The translations under genes and the position numbers were made by a program. DNA of 64,000 bases from NCBI GenBank assembly GCA_965262455.1, contig CBDHFH010000003.1, forward strand, positions 372,001-436,000. Reading direction: 5' to 3'. Positions 52,639-61,741 of this stretch are shown here, piece by piece; position 1 is the first letter of the stretch; every line of letters begins with the position of its first letter. The notes below the pieces were generated by a model that searched no databases, had not been told where the DNA came from, and worked only from the letters and a program-made list of their open reading frames with translations. Source of the DNA: UBA1858 sp965262455 (GTDB lineage: Bacteria > Pseudomonadota > Gammaproteobacteria > UBA4575).

Positions 52639-53973
52639 ATGACAAGCCAGATCTGGAATTTATGTGTTCGACAACTCGAATCTGAATTATCTGAGCAATT
52701 ACTGAATACTTGGATTCGTCCGTTGCAAGCGGAACAGCAAGATCATCACCTGATGCTACTGGCGCCTAACCGTTTTGTTTTAGATTGGGTAAATGACCAT
52801 TATCTTGAGCGTATTCAACAATTAGTCTCAACTCTAGGAGACGAACCCGGATCGATTCATATCAGCTTGTCAGTGGGTAGCCGCACTAGCTCTGCACCCG
52901 CAAATTTATCCATGTCGCCCCAACCACCTGCAGCACCCAGCAATAAGGCGTATACGCATAATCTCAATCAAGACTTTACCTTCACCAGTTTTGTTGAGGG
53001 CAAGTCAAATGAACTAGCCAAGGCGGCCTCATTACAGGTCGCCAATAATGCAGGTAAGGCCTATAACCCATTATTGCTTTATGGTGGCGTGGGTTTAGGT
53101 AAGACACATTTGATGCATGCGATCGGTAACCAGATTTTGGCACTGAATCCACAAGCGAAAGTGGTTTACCTGCATTCTGAGCGTTTTGTTCAAGATATGG
53201 TTAAAGCGCTGCAGCACAATGCCATTGATGAATTTAAGCGTCATTATCGTTCTGTCGACGCTCTATTAATCGATGATATTCAGTTCTTCGCGGGTAAAGA
53301 GCGCTCACAAGAAGAGTTTTTTCATACCTTTAACGCACTACTTGAGGGCCAACAACAAATCATAATGACGTGCGACCGCTACCCGAAAGAACTCGATGGG
53401 CTTGAAGAACGATTAAAATCGCGCTTTGGCTGGGGGCTCACTCAGGCTATTGATCCGCCCGAATTAGAAACACGGGTAGCAATAATGCAGAGTAAAGCAG
53501 AAGCGGTAAATGTAGATTTGCCTAATGAGGTTGCCTTCTTTATTGCTAAACGTATCCGCTCAAATATTCGCGAATTAGAAGGTGCTTTGCGTCGTGTGAT
53601 GGCAAATTCACAATTCACCGGCGAATCAATCACATTGGACTTTGCTAAAGAAGCCTTGCATGACTTGATCACACTGCAAGAGAAACTCATCACTATTGAG
53701 AATATCCAAAAAACTGTCGCAGAATATTACAAGATTCGTATCTCAGATTTGAATTCCTCACGCCGCACACGCACCATCACAAGACCTAGACAAATCGCCA
53801 TGGCATTAGCCAAGGAAGTCACCAATCATAGCCTGCCCGAAATTGGCGAGGCCTTTGGCGGACGTGATCACACCACCGTGCTGCACGCATGCAGAAAGAC
53901 CAAAGAACTGCGACAAAGTGATGTTAAAATAAATGACGATTACGTGAATCTATTACGTATACTAAGTAACTAG
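52639..53973 (+). CDS. dnaA: Chromosomal replication initiator DnaA
   Basis: This 444-residue AAA+ initiator binds DnaA boxes and melts oriC. Domain I is about 1-80, then a short Ala/Pro/Ser linker. The AAA+ domain carries Walker A GGVGLGKT at 149-156, Walker B LLIDDIQFFAGKERSQEEFFHTFN and SRFGWGL. The DNA-binding domain IV has the signature GGRDHTTVLHACRK near the C-terminus. It is transcribed towards dnaN across oriC. Confidence 0.98.
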   Translation: MTSQIWNLCVRQLESELSEQLLNTWIRPLQAEQQDHHLMLLAPNRFVLDWVNDHYLERIQQLVSTLGDEPGSIHISLSVGSRTSSAPANLSMSPQPPAAPSNKAYTHNLNQDFTFTSFVEGKSNELAKAASLQVANNAGKAYNPLLLYGGVGLGKTHLMHAIGNQILALNPQAKVVYLHSERFVQDMVKALQHNAIDEFKRHYRSVDALLIDDIQFFAGKERSQEEFFHTFNALLEGQQQIIMTCDRYPKELDGLEERLKSRFGWGLTQAIDPPELETRVAIMQSKAEAVNVDLPNEVAFFIAKRIRSNIRELEGALRRVMANSQFTGESITLDFAKEALHDLITLQEKLITIENIQKTVAEYYKIRISDLNSSRRTRTITRPRQIAMALAKEVTNHSLPEIGEAFGGRDHTTVLHACRKTKELRQSDVKINDDYVNLLRILSN

Positions 53974-54000
53974 TATTTGTCCCAGAAAAGATGACTAACT

Positions 54001-54009
54001 TGTGGATAA
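54001..54009 (-). promoter_or_regulatory. DnaA box (perfect)
   Basis: TGTGGATAA is the exact complement of the consensus TTATCCACA. Confidence 0.88.
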
Positions 54010-54090
54010 ACCCCTGGATAGCTTTGAATAACCTAACGCACACATAGCATACTCATATATAGGACCTAGATATGCACTAGTTACTACATA

Positions 54091-54099
54091 TTATCCACA
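54091..54099 (+). promoter_or_regulatory. DnaA box (perfect)
   Basis: TTATCCACA matches the consensus exactly, in opposite orientation to the box at 54001, and adjoins the AT-rich unwinding region. Confidence 0.88.
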
Positions 54100-54211
54100 A
54101 CTTTTTATTTCTATAACTAATTGAATAATAAAATAATATTTAGTTTATAAACAGAAAATCATCTACATAATAATAGTAATTCTTTAATATAAATATATTA
54201 TTAGTAAACAT

Positions 54212-55306
54212 ATGAAGTTTAGTATTCAGAGAGAAAATCTACTCAAACCCGTTCAGTTGATCGTAGGTGCTGTAGAACGCAGACAGACGATGCCAATTCT
54301 GTCTAATTTTTTACTTAGAAACGTTGATGGTCGACTGATAATCACGGCAACCGATTTGGAACTCGAAGTATCAGCAAGCATCGACATTTCTCCTGACGGT
54401 GATGCCATCACAGTACCGGGCAGGAAATTACTCGATATATGCAAATCGCTTCCCGAACAAAGTGATATTCAATTTTCACTCAGTGGTGAAAAAGTCGAGA
54501 TTAAATCGGCAAAAAGCCGTTTTACTCTGGCCACGCTGGCTGCGAATGAATTTCCACTGGTTGATGATATTAATGTTGATCATGTCATTTCAATCGATAA
54601 AGAGAAACTGCATGCACTGATTGAAGACAGTTCATTTGCTATGGCTCAACAAGATGTACGCTACTATTTAAATGGTCTAATGATGGAGTCCAATCATGGA
54701 AAGCTACGCACAGTGGCTACCGATGGGCACCGACTTTCCATGGCTGATACTGATCTCGACAGTTCAGCACCTGATAGACAAGTCATCGTGCCGAAGAAGG
54801 CAGTTCAAGAGTTCATGCGTATTCTCTCTGCGTCGGACGGGTCAGTAGACCTGGCGTTTAGCCAAAACCACTTGCAGGCAAATTTTGGCGATATACGTTT
54901 TGTGACAAAATTAATTGATGGTAAATTTCCTGATTATCAACGTGTGATACCTGAAGGACACCAATATATTGCCACTCTGGATAGAGAAATATTGCGTGCC
55001 TGTTTAATGCGTGCCTCTATTTTAAGTAACGAGAAGTACCGTGGTGTTAGGCTAGGTTTTAGCGAAAATTTACTTAAAATTCAAGCACATAACCCTGAGC
55101 AAGAAGAGGCGGAAGAAGAACTTGATATCAGCTATGGTGGCCCTTCACTAGAAATAGGCTTCAATGTCAGTTATTTAGTTGATGTATTAAATACAGTGAG
55201 ATGCAGCGAAGTCGAGTTTCACCTGCAAGACACAAATAGCAGTTTATTAATCGTTTGTCCTGAAGTAGATAATCGCAAATATGTGGTTATGCCAATGCGC
55301 CTTTGA
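54212..55306 (+). CDS. dnaN: DNA polymerase III beta clamp
   Basis: This 364-residue sliding clamp forms a dimeric ring of three repeated domains per monomer. N-terminal MKFSIQRENLLKPVQLIVGAVERRQTMPILSN, the central VRYYLNGLMME and TDGHRLS, and the C-terminal YVVMPMRL are standard. Its promoter must lie in the oriC interval or in dnaA. No strong Shine-Dalgarno sequence is visible. recF follows after 19 bases. Confidence 0.98.
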   Translation: MKFSIQRENLLKPVQLIVGAVERRQTMPILSNFLLRNVDGRLIITATDLELEVSASIDISPDGDAITVPGRKLLDICKSLPEQSDIQFSLSGEKVEIKSAKSRFTLATLAANEFPLVDDINVDHVISIDKEKLHALIEDSSFAMAQQDVRYYLNGLMMESNHGKLRTVATDGHRLSMADTDLDSSAPDRQVIVPKKAVQEFMRILSASDGSVDLAFSQNHLQANFGDIRFVTKLIDGKFPDYQRVIPEGHQYIATLDREILRACLMRASILSNEKYRGVRLGFSENLLKIQAHNPEQEEAEEELDISYGGPSLEIGFNVSYLVDVLNTVRCSEVEFHLQDTNSSLLIVCPEVDNRKYVVMPMRL

Positions 55307-55325
55307 TGCACAGGCATAAGGTTAG

Positions 55326-56396
55326 ATGTGGCTACAGACTCTGCAAGCCCATGGCTTGCGCTGCTTTAAACAAGTCGATCTTTCATTTACACCAGGCATT
55401 AATGTGTTATTCGGTGATAATGGTGCCGGCAAAACCAGTATTCTTGAAGGAATTAGTGTTCTCAGTTGTGGTAAGAGCTTTCGAACCAGTAAATTAAGTC
55501 ACATCATTAATCATCATGCCACTGAATTAGTGCTTCTTGGTGAGGTGCTCAGAGGCGATCAATCAATCCAACTTGGCGTTCAATACAAAACGGGACTTTC
55601 AGAATTAAGGGTTGATCAAACCTCGGTCGCAAAGTGGTCTGAATTAGCCAAAAATCTTCCTGTTTTAGACATACACCCGGAATCCTACTTATTGATCACT
55701 GGGGGTCCTATTGTACGCAGGAAATTTTTAAACTGGGGAATGTTCCACGTGGAACATGGGTACGGTAAGACGTGGCTGGATTATAGTCGTGCTTTGAAGC
55801 AGAGAAATAATGCTTTGCGAAACAGAAAGCCAGATCAGGCGAGCAATTGGCATCATACACTCGCCGATTTAGGCAACATTATTGCCATGCAGCTACTATC
55901 CTATACTGAGAGCATTACACCTATAGTCAATCAGATTGCTGATCAATTTGAATTAACTGATCAGTTAACGCTGGAATATGACCCTGGCTGGGATCAGAGT
56001 CAGGAACTGCAATATTTACTGGATCAAGAACTGAATCAGGAAAATTATAGCCAGAGCACCATGTTTGGTCCTCATCGTGGAGACCTCAAAATAAAATGGA
56101 GTCAAAATCTCTTCTCAAAAATAAGCTCGCGCGGCCAGCAAAAGGTGTTGGCAATTGCGCTAAAAATTGCCCAATCTGAATACTTAAAGGTGACCCAAAA
56201 TAAGCAAAGTATTTATTTGATTGACGAGCTCCCAGCAGAACTTGATAGCAAACGCCGGGAGAAAGCATTAAATTTATTAAATACATTGAACAGTCAAATC
56301 ATTATTACTGCAGTGACAAAACATTCTGCAGACTATAAAAATAATGATGTTAAATGGTTCCACGTGGAACATACCCATGTCTCATCAGTGGTATAA
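55326..56396 (+). CDS. recF: DNA replication and repair protein RecF
   Basis: This 356-residue SMC-like ATPase loads RecA at gaps. Walker A GDNGAGKTSILEGISVLSCGKSFR, the ABC signature SSRGQQKVLAIALK and Walker B YLIDELPAELD are present. Two parS sites are embedded in the gene, each read as FHVEH in the protein (at 55741 and 56356). AGGTTAG precedes the ATG. The stop overlaps the predicted gyrB -10 element. Confidence 0.95.
   Translation: MWLQTLQAHGLRCFKQVDLSFTPGINVLFGDNGAGKTSILEGISVLSCGKSFRTSKLSHIINHHATELVLLGEVLRGDQSIQLGVQYKTGLSELRVDQTSVAKWSELAKNLPVLDIHPESYLLITGGPIVRRKFLNWGMFHVEHGYGKTWLDYSRALKQRNNALRNRKPDQASNWHHTLADLGNIIAMQLLSYTESITPIVNQIADQFELTDQLTLEYDPGWDQSQELQYLLDQELNQENYSQSTMFGPHRGDLKIKWSQNLFSKISSRGQQKVLAIALKIAQSEYLKVTQNKQSIYLIDELPAELDSKRREKALNLLNTLNSQIIITAVTKHSADYKNNDVKWFHVEHTHVSSVV
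55741..55756. promoter_or_regulatory. parS: parS site 1, inside recF
   Basis: TGTTCCACGTGGAACA is a perfect 16-bp palindrome equal to the classic parS of gammaproteobacteria. It is in frame with recF and encodes part of MFHVEH. ParB encoded at 44395-45285 is the expected binder. Confidence 0.93.
56356..56371. promoter_or_regulatory. parS: parS site 2, at the 3' end of recF
   Basis: GGTTCCACGTGGAACA is the complement of the Pseudomonas parS TGTTCCACGTGGAACC. It lies 615 bases from site 1 and 18 bases before the gyrB extended -10, and is again read as WFHVEH in recF. Confidence 0.92.
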
Positions 56397-56397
56397 T
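56389..56397 (+). promoter_or_regulatory. Extended -10 promoter of gyrB
   Basis: TGGTATAAT is a perfect extended -10 (TGn TATAAT) that spans the recF stop codon. The predicted start is near 56404, about 22 bases before the gyrB ATG. No good -35 is present, as is common for extended -10 promoters. gyrB promoters are typically relaxation-stimulated; that cannot be judged here. Confidence 0.6.
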
Positions 56398-56425
56398 ATT
56401 CGCATTCACTAAATTCAATAATCCA

Positions 56426-58843
56426 ATGAGTTACGATTCTTCAAATATTCAAGTCTTAAAGGGCCTGGAAGCAGTTCGCAAGCGTCCAGGAATGTATATT
56501 GGTGACACAGACGACGGAACAGGTCTGCACCATATGGTGTTTGAAGTGGTCGATAATTCAATCGATGAAGCCCTTGCAGGTTATTGTAATTCAATACAAA
56601 TAAGTATCGAGGTGGATCATTCCATCACTGTCACTGATGATGGTCGAGGCATTCCCACTGATATCCATCCAGAAGAAAATCGATCGGCCGCAGAAGTGAT
56701 CATGACAGTACTACATGCTGGTGGAAAATTTGATGATAACTCCTATAAAGTGTCTGGCGGTCTTCATGGCGTAGGTATCTCAGTCGTCAACGCTTTATCT
56801 GAAGAGCTTACCTTAACAATCTATAAATCAGGTAAAGTCCACAAGCAAGAATATAAAATGGGCGAACCCCAGGCGCCGCTCGAGGTAGTGGGTGATACAG
56901 ATAAGTCAGGTACCAGAATCCGATTTAAGCCAAGCTCTGAGGTGTTTACCGACACAGAATTTCACTATGAGATTCTGGCTAAGCGCATTCGAGAGCTGTC
57001 ATTTTTAAATTCTGGTGTAAGCATTGAGCTAAAGGACCATCGCTCAGGTAAACAAGATGTTTTCCACTATGAAGGCGGCATAAGCGCATTCGTAAGTCAC
57101 TTGAATTCGAAAAAAACGCCACTTCATCCTACCGTTATGTATGCCAAGAAACATCGAGATGGCATCGAAGTCGAAGCGGCTCTGCAGTGGAATGACTCTT
57201 ACCAGGAAAATATTTTCCCGTTTACAAATAATATTCCTCAACGCGATGGTGGTACTCATCTTGCCGGATTCCGCGGCGCGCTGACCCGCAGTATCAATAA
57301 CTTCATGGAAAAAGAAGGTCACAATAAAAAACATAAAATTTCATTGACGGGTGATGATACGAGGGAAGGACTGACAGCCGTGTTGTCTGTCAAAGTACCT
57401 GATCCAAAATTTTCATCACAAACCAAAGACAAACTGGTCTCTTCCGAAGTGAAGCCAATCGTGGAGTCCGTTGTCACCGAATTGTTGCAAGAATTCCTGA
57501 TTGAAAACCCTAATGAATCTAAGGTTATTGTCGGGAAAATAGTCGATTCCGCGCGAGCACGTGAGGCGGCGCGTAAGGCTCGTGAAATGACACGTAGGAA
57601 AGGGGCGCTCGATGTTGCAGGCTTGCCAGGCAAACTGGCAGATTGCCAGGAAAAAGACCCGGCAAATTCAGAGCTGTTTCTCGTCGAGGGTGATTCCGCG
57701 GGCGGCTCGGCAAAACAAGGCCGGGATCGTCACACACAAGCAATTTTGCCATTGAAGGGAAAAATTCTTAATGTTGAGAAAGCGCGTTTCGATAAAATGC
57801 TTTCATCACAGGAAGTCGCAACACTGATAACGGCATTAGGCTGCGGCATTGGTAAAGAAGAATTTGACCTCAATAAACTGCGTTATCACCGAATTATTAT
57901 CATGACGGATGCAGACGTTGATGGGTCTCATATCCGAACATTGCTACTTACATTCTTCTATCGGCAAATGCCCGAGCTGATCGAAAACGGACATATTTAT
58001 ATTGGTCAACCGCCGTTGTTTAAAATTAAGAAAGGCAAACAAGAAACCTACGTTAAAGACGAAAATGAGTTAAACAATCATTTGTTACAAATGGCGATTG
58101 AAAATGCTGAATTATTTATCAGTCCCGACTTGCCACCAATACAGGCAGCTGCGTTAGAAACATTAGCTAAGGAATACATGGCGTCAATTGCAATCATCCA
58201 TAGACTTTCTCAGTCTCACGATGAAGAGATATTAAAATGCATGTTAAAGGTTCCGTTTGAAAATCAAACAGATAACCTGGATCCAGAAGATCAATATAGC
58301 CAACAAGACTTGCAGCAATGGGCTGACCAATTAATTACGTTACTTAATCAGGATCAAACACCAGGTAAGCGCTATGCACTGGCAGTGGAATGGAACGAAG
58401 ACATTAAACGTATCATTATTCAAAAATTTGTCCATGGCTTGGGAACAGATGATATTTATCCGAATGAATTTTTTGCCAGTCCTGAATTTAGAATTCTTCA
58501 ATCAGTCGCAAACAATACCAGTTCATTGATAGAGCAAGGGGCATATATCAAGCGCGGGGATAGACAACAGGAAGTAGAGCAATTCAGTGAGGTCATGGAT
58601 TGGTTATTCGAAGAAGCTAAACGAGGGCAAACTATTCAGCGTTACAAAGGCTTAGGAGAAATGAATCCAGAGCAACTATGGGAAACGACTATGGATCCTG
58701 ATAGTCGTTTAATGGTGCAAGTGAATATTGAAGATGCCGTGGCAGCAGATGAAATATTTTCCACGCTAATGGGCGACCAGGTCGAGCCGCGTCGTGAATT
58801 TATTGAGAGCAATGCACTTTCTGCAACGAATATAGATGTTTAA
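56426..58843 (+). CDS. gyrB: DNA gyrase subunit B
   Basis: This 805-residue ATPase subunit of gyrase has the GHKL fold (VVDNSIDEALAG, DDGRGIPTD, GGLHGVGISVVNAL), the transducer QRDGGTHLAGFRGALTR, and the TOPRIM domain EGDSAGGSAKQGRDR ... DADVDGSHIRTLLL. The C-terminal RYKGLGEMNPEQLWETTMDP is conserved. The open frame reaches back to 56354 over the end of recF; the ATG at 56426 gives the normal N-terminus (SYDSSNIQVLKGLEAVRKRPGMYIG). Confidence 0.98.
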   Translation: MSYDSSNIQVLKGLEAVRKRPGMYIGDTDDGTGLHHMVFEVVDNSIDEALAGYCNSIQISIEVDHSITVTDDGRGIPTDIHPEENRSAAEVIMTVLHAGGKFDDNSYKVSGGLHGVGISVVNALSEELTLTIYKSGKVHKQEYKMGEPQAPLEVVGDTDKSGTRIRFKPSSEVFTDTEFHYEILAKRIRELSFLNSGVSIELKDHRSGKQDVFHYEGGISAFVSHLNSKKTPLHPTVMYAKKHRDGIEVEAALQWNDSYQENIFPFTNNIPQRDGGTHLAGFRGALTRSINNFMEKEGHNKKHKISLTGDDTREGLTAVLSVKVPDPKFSSQTKDKLVSSEVKPIVESVVTELLQEFLIENPNESKVIVGKIVDSARAREAARKAREMTRRKGALDVAGLPGKLADCQEKDPANSELFLVEGDSAGGSAKQGRDRHTQAILPLKGKILNVEKARFDKMLSSQEVATLITALGCGIGKEEFDLNKLRYHRIIIMTDADVDGSHIRTLLLTFFYRQMPELIENGHIYIGQPPLFKIKKGKQETYVKDENELNNHLLQMAIENAELFISPDLPPIQAAALETLAKEYMASIAIIHRLSQSHDEEILKCMLKVPFENQTDNLDPEDQYSQQDLQQWADQLITLLNQDQTPGKRYALAVEWNEDIKRIIIQKFVHGLGTDDIYPNEFFASPEFRILQSVANNTSSLIEQGAYIKRGDRQQEVEQFSEVMDWLFEEAKRGQTIQRYKGLGEMNPEQLWETTMDPDSRLMVQVNIEDAVAADEIFSTLMGDQVEPRREFIESNALSATNIDV

Positions 58844-58994
58844 ACTTAACTATACGAACCAAGATCAGGTGTATATCTTTCATTCGTCGCCATTATGCTC
58901 AAGACTATATTAGCTAATGTAGATGAGCCCGAAGAAGTATGAAACATTCCTCACTAACAAACCGGCTTAGCCAGCTCAAGTGAGGTATTCCAAA

Positions 58995-59612
58995 ATGACC
59001 AGTAAAATTTTACTCTTATTATTGTTACTCCTGCCGCTTTCTAGTGTTGCAGAAACAGTTTATGTGACTGACGTGCTCAAACTTAAATTACGCGTTACTG
59101 CGAGTAACGATGCAAATGTTGTGGCAAATTTATCGAGCGGCGACAAACTAACAATTTTAGAGAAACAGAAACGCTATACTCGTGTGAAGACCAATGATGG
59201 AAAAGTGGGCTGGGTTCAATCATGGTTTTTAACTGACAAAGTGCCAAGCACATTTTTGGTGGCAGGACTAACTAAAGAAAAAGAAACGCTGGTTAACCAA
59301 TTAGCCAATGCAGAAAAAAAATTAAAAAACTTTGATAGTGAAACCGCTAAAGAAAACACACAGCTGAAAAACTCAGTGACAACACTTTCGAATAAAATTA
59401 ATAATCTGACAGCGACAAGGAATAAGCTTGAAGAAACAATTGACTCTCAATCAAGTAGACTCGCTAAATATGAATTTGCCGAAAAATATAATATCAATCT
59501 AATTCTTTTCATATTCTTCGTTTTCTCTTTTGCTGCAGGTTTTGCATGTTCGGGCTTGTGGAGACGCACCCAGCAAAGAAAAAGGCTCTGGGGATATCCG
59601 TTAGCCTATTAA
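58995..59612 (+). CDS. SH3-domain/coiled-coil membrane protein (TIGR04211, YgiM-like)
   Basis: From ATG 58995 the protein has 205 residues. A signal peptide (ILLLLLLLLPLSSVAE) is followed by a bacterial SH3 domain (about 20-82, with LRVTASNDANVVANLSSGDKLTIL and VGWVQSWFL), a coiled coil (about 90-160), one C-terminal membrane helix (INLILFIFFVFSFAAGFACSGLW) and an Arg-rich cytoplasmic tail. Such proteins sit in the inner membrane with the SH3 domain in the periplasm. Its ligand is unknown. GAGG nine bases upstream supports this start over the GTG at 58980. Confidence 0.82.
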   Translation: MTSKILLLLLLLLPLSSVAETVYVTDVLKLKLRVTASNDANVVANLSSGDKLTILEKQKRYTRVKTNDGKVGWVQSWFLTDKVPSTFLVAGLTKEKETLVNQLANAEKKLKNFDSETAKENTQLKNSVTTLSNKINNLTATRNKLEETIDSQSSRLAKYEFAEKYNINLILFIFFVFSFAAGFACSGLWRRTQQRKRLWGYPLAY

Positions 59613-59615
59613 TTG

Positions 59616-60377
59616 ATGAAAATTGCAAGTTGGAATGTTAATTCGCTACGCGTACGTTTACCTCAAGTGCTTGAGTGGTTAGCTGTTAATCCAATTGATA
59701 TTCTTGCAATTCAAGAGACAAAAACTCAAGACCCTGATTTTCCCCAACAAGAGATTGAAGCAGCTGGCTATAAAGCGGTGTATTCAGGTCAGAAGACCTA
59801 TAACGGTGTAGCTATTTTGGCAAAGACGACACCAAAAGAAATTATCACAGACATAAATAATCTCGATGACCCACAAAGAAGGATCTTAGCTGCAACAATC
59901 AAAGGCGTACGAGTTCTTAACCTTTACGTAGTCAATGGTTCGGAAGTAGGGAGTGAAAAATTTGCCTACAAGCTTGATTGGTTAGAAAAAGTTACTGTTC
60001 ATATAAAGCAGGAGCTGAAACAATATAACAAACTGGTTGTGCTAGGTGATTTTAATATCGCACCAGATGACCGCGACGTTCATGATCCGGATATGTGGCG
60101 CGGTAAAATTCTCTGTAGTGACCAAGAGCGTGAGGCATACCAAACTATGCTGTCATTAGGTCTGTCCGATACATTTCGTCAATTTGATCAAGAGGATAAT
60201 CAATTTAGCTGGTGGGATTATCGAGGCGGCGGATTTCGTCGCAATCATGGCTTGAGAATTGATTTAATTTTAGCTAGCCAGGCACTCAGCGCTAAATGTA
60301 AAAGTAGCATCATTGATAAAACGCCTCGAACATGGGAACGACCCTCAGATCACACGCCTGTGGTCGCAGAGTTCTAG
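59616..60377 (+). CDS. xth: Exodeoxyribonuclease III
   Basis: This 253-residue EEP-fold AP endonuclease/3'-exonuclease has SWNVNSLRVRLPQVLEWL, the metal-binding AIQETKTQD, VLGDFNIAPDDRDVHD, and the terminal RIDLILAS and RPSDHTPVV catalytic motifs. It repairs abasic sites. ATG 59616 follows the previous stop by three bases. A second exonuclease III-like gene ends at the right edge of the window. Confidence 0.95.
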   Translation: MKIASWNVNSLRVRLPQVLEWLAVNPIDILAIQETKTQDPDFPQQEIEAAGYKAVYSGQKTYNGVAILAKTTPKEIITDINNLDDPQRRILAATIKGVRVLNLYVVNGSEVGSEKFAYKLDWLEKVTVHIKQELKQYNKLVVLGDFNIAPDDRDVHDPDMWRGKILCSDQEREAYQTMLSLGLSDTFRQFDQEDNQFSWWDYRGGGFRRNHGLRIDLILASQALSAKCKSSIIDKTPRTWERPSDHTPVVAEF

Positions 60378-60477
60378 CGAATCAGGCTAAAACATTTTGT
60401 GTTGCTTGAGACTTGCCTTCGCTTAGTTCAGAATCACTGACTGATTTAATCAGCATCACCTTCATAAGGGGGGAGAT

Positions 60478-61116
60478 ATGCGCCATATCATGGTAATCAA
60501 TGCCAAAGGTGGTTCCGGTAAAACAACACTTGCCACTAATCTCGCTAGCTATTTTGCTACTCAAAATCAGAACGTCGCTCTCATAGACTATGACCCTCAA
60601 GGCAGCAGCCTGGATTGGTTAGCAGAACGATCTGCTGCCAAACAGCCCATACAGGGAATTTCTGGGGTAAATAAAAAAGCTGAAAAACCGCAAAGGAACA
60701 CCGATATAGTCATAATGGACGTACCTGCGGCGGTGCACGGTGCTGAGTTAACTAAATTGGTGAGAAAAGCGCAAACCATACTGGTGCCGGTATTGCCTTC
60801 ACCGATTGATATGCGGGCTGCGACTCATTTTATTGCCGAATTAAAGAAGTGTGCGCCTATTTCACAAAAGAAAGCCAAGCTCGCACTGGTGGCAAATCGC
60901 GCGCGTGAAATCACGAATATCGCCTGGGAGCTGGAAGAATTTCTCGACAAACAAAAAATTCCTTACTTAACCATGTTACGTGATAACCAGAATTATGTAC
61001 GTGCGGCAGAAAGAGGATTGGGTATATTTGAAATGGGACCGGCAGCGACGGCAGTGGATAGGGAACAATGGGAGCCCATTATAAAATGGCTCAAGAGCAA
61101 GCGGAGCCAGCCTTAA
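60478..61116 (+). CDS. Orphan ParA-like ATPase
   Basis: This 212-residue deviant-Walker ATPase has KGGSGKTTLATNLA near the N-terminus, LIDYDPQGSSLDWL, and VIMDVPAAVHGAEL. No ParB-like partner follows. The short form without a DNA-binding domain resembles ParA/MinD relatives that position other cargo, such as pili, chemoreceptors or plasmids. An AGGGGGGAG ribosome-binding sequence lies six bases upstream. It is followed by the L,D-transpeptidase gene, 26 bases away, so a shared transcript is possible. Confidence 0.88.
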   Translation: MRHIMVINAKGGSGKTTLATNLASYFATQNQNVALIDYDPQGSSLDWLAERSAAKQPIQGISGVNKKAEKPQRNTDIVIMDVPAAVHGAELTKLVRKAQTILVPVLPSPIDMRAATHFIAELKKCAPISQKKAKLALVANRAREITNIAWELEEFLDKQKIPYLTMLRDNQNYVRAAERGLGIFEMGPAATAVDREQWEPIIKWLKSKRSQP

Positions 61117-61142
61117 TCATTAACGCATAATTGTTACATGGA

Positions 61143-61727
61143 ATGTTTAACAACGTGTTAAAAAAAACTCACTACAAAATATGTATTGTTGTCATTTTCT
61201 TTTTCTCTGCTTTTGCCTACGCAGAGATGAAAATAGAAAATTTTATTATCGATCCGGTGGTTGAAGAGATGGATACAAAAAAGGATTCTACAAATAATGC
61301 CCAAGTAGATTACGTAGTGGTTAAAAAAAAGCTACGCCAGTTAATTCTCTATGCAGGCCCAGAATTAGTGAAATCTTATACTATTTCTCTCGGTAAACAG
61401 CCTGAGGGTCAAAAAATAAAAGAAGGTGACTCAAGAACACCCGAGGGTATTTATACGTTAGATTGGCGTAATCCTAATAGTAAATTTTATCGCTCTATCC
61501 ATGTGTCATATCCAAATAATTCTCAAGCACGCACCGCAAAAGAAGCCGGCATTGACCCCGGAGGTGCAATTATGATTCATGGTCAGCCTAACGACTGGAC
61601 TGAGCGAATTAAATTAACATTTGCAAACAAAGACTGGACCGAAGGCTGCATCGCACTAGAAAACCAGGACATGCTTGAGGTATGGGACTTAGTAAAAGAT
61701 GGAACACCTATCGAAATTAAACCCTAG
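61143..61727 (+). CDS. L,D-transpeptidase family protein (YkuD fold)
   Basis: From ATG 61143 the protein has 194 residues. An N-terminal hydrophobic signal (ICIVVIFFFSAFAYA) precedes a YkuD domain with VKKKLRQLILY, GDSRTPEGIYTLDWRN, IMIHGQPNDW and the catalytic cysteine in DWTEGCIALEN. The pattern TEGC instead of SHGC places it with YafK/ErfK-type members. It should act in the periplasm on peptidoglycan peptides. The in-frame TTG at 61131 is an alternative start. Confidence 0.88.
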   Translation: MFNNVLKKTHYKICIVVIFFFSAFAYAEMKIENFIIDPVVEEMDTKKDSTNNAQVDYVVVKKKLRQLILYAGPELVKSYTISLGKQPEGQKIKEGDSRTPEGIYTLDWRNPNSKFYRSIHVSYPNNSQARTAKEAGIDPGGAIMIHGQPNDWTERIKLTFANKDWTEGCIALENQDMLEVWDLVKDGTPIEIKP

Positions 61728-61741
61728 TGATTAATAACTAG

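Larger units (their letters stand above)
53974..54211. other. oriC: Replication origin oriC (dnaA-dnaN interval)
   Basis: This 238-base AT-rich gap contains two perfect DnaA boxes (54001-54009 and 54091-54099), a 7-of-9 copy (TTTGAATAA, 54023-54031, minus sense) and a weaker one at 54013-54021. The block 54100-54210 is almost pure A/T and suits a DNA-unwinding element. The setting dnaA-oriC-dnaN-recF-gyrB is classic, as in Pseudomonas. Confidence 0.85.
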
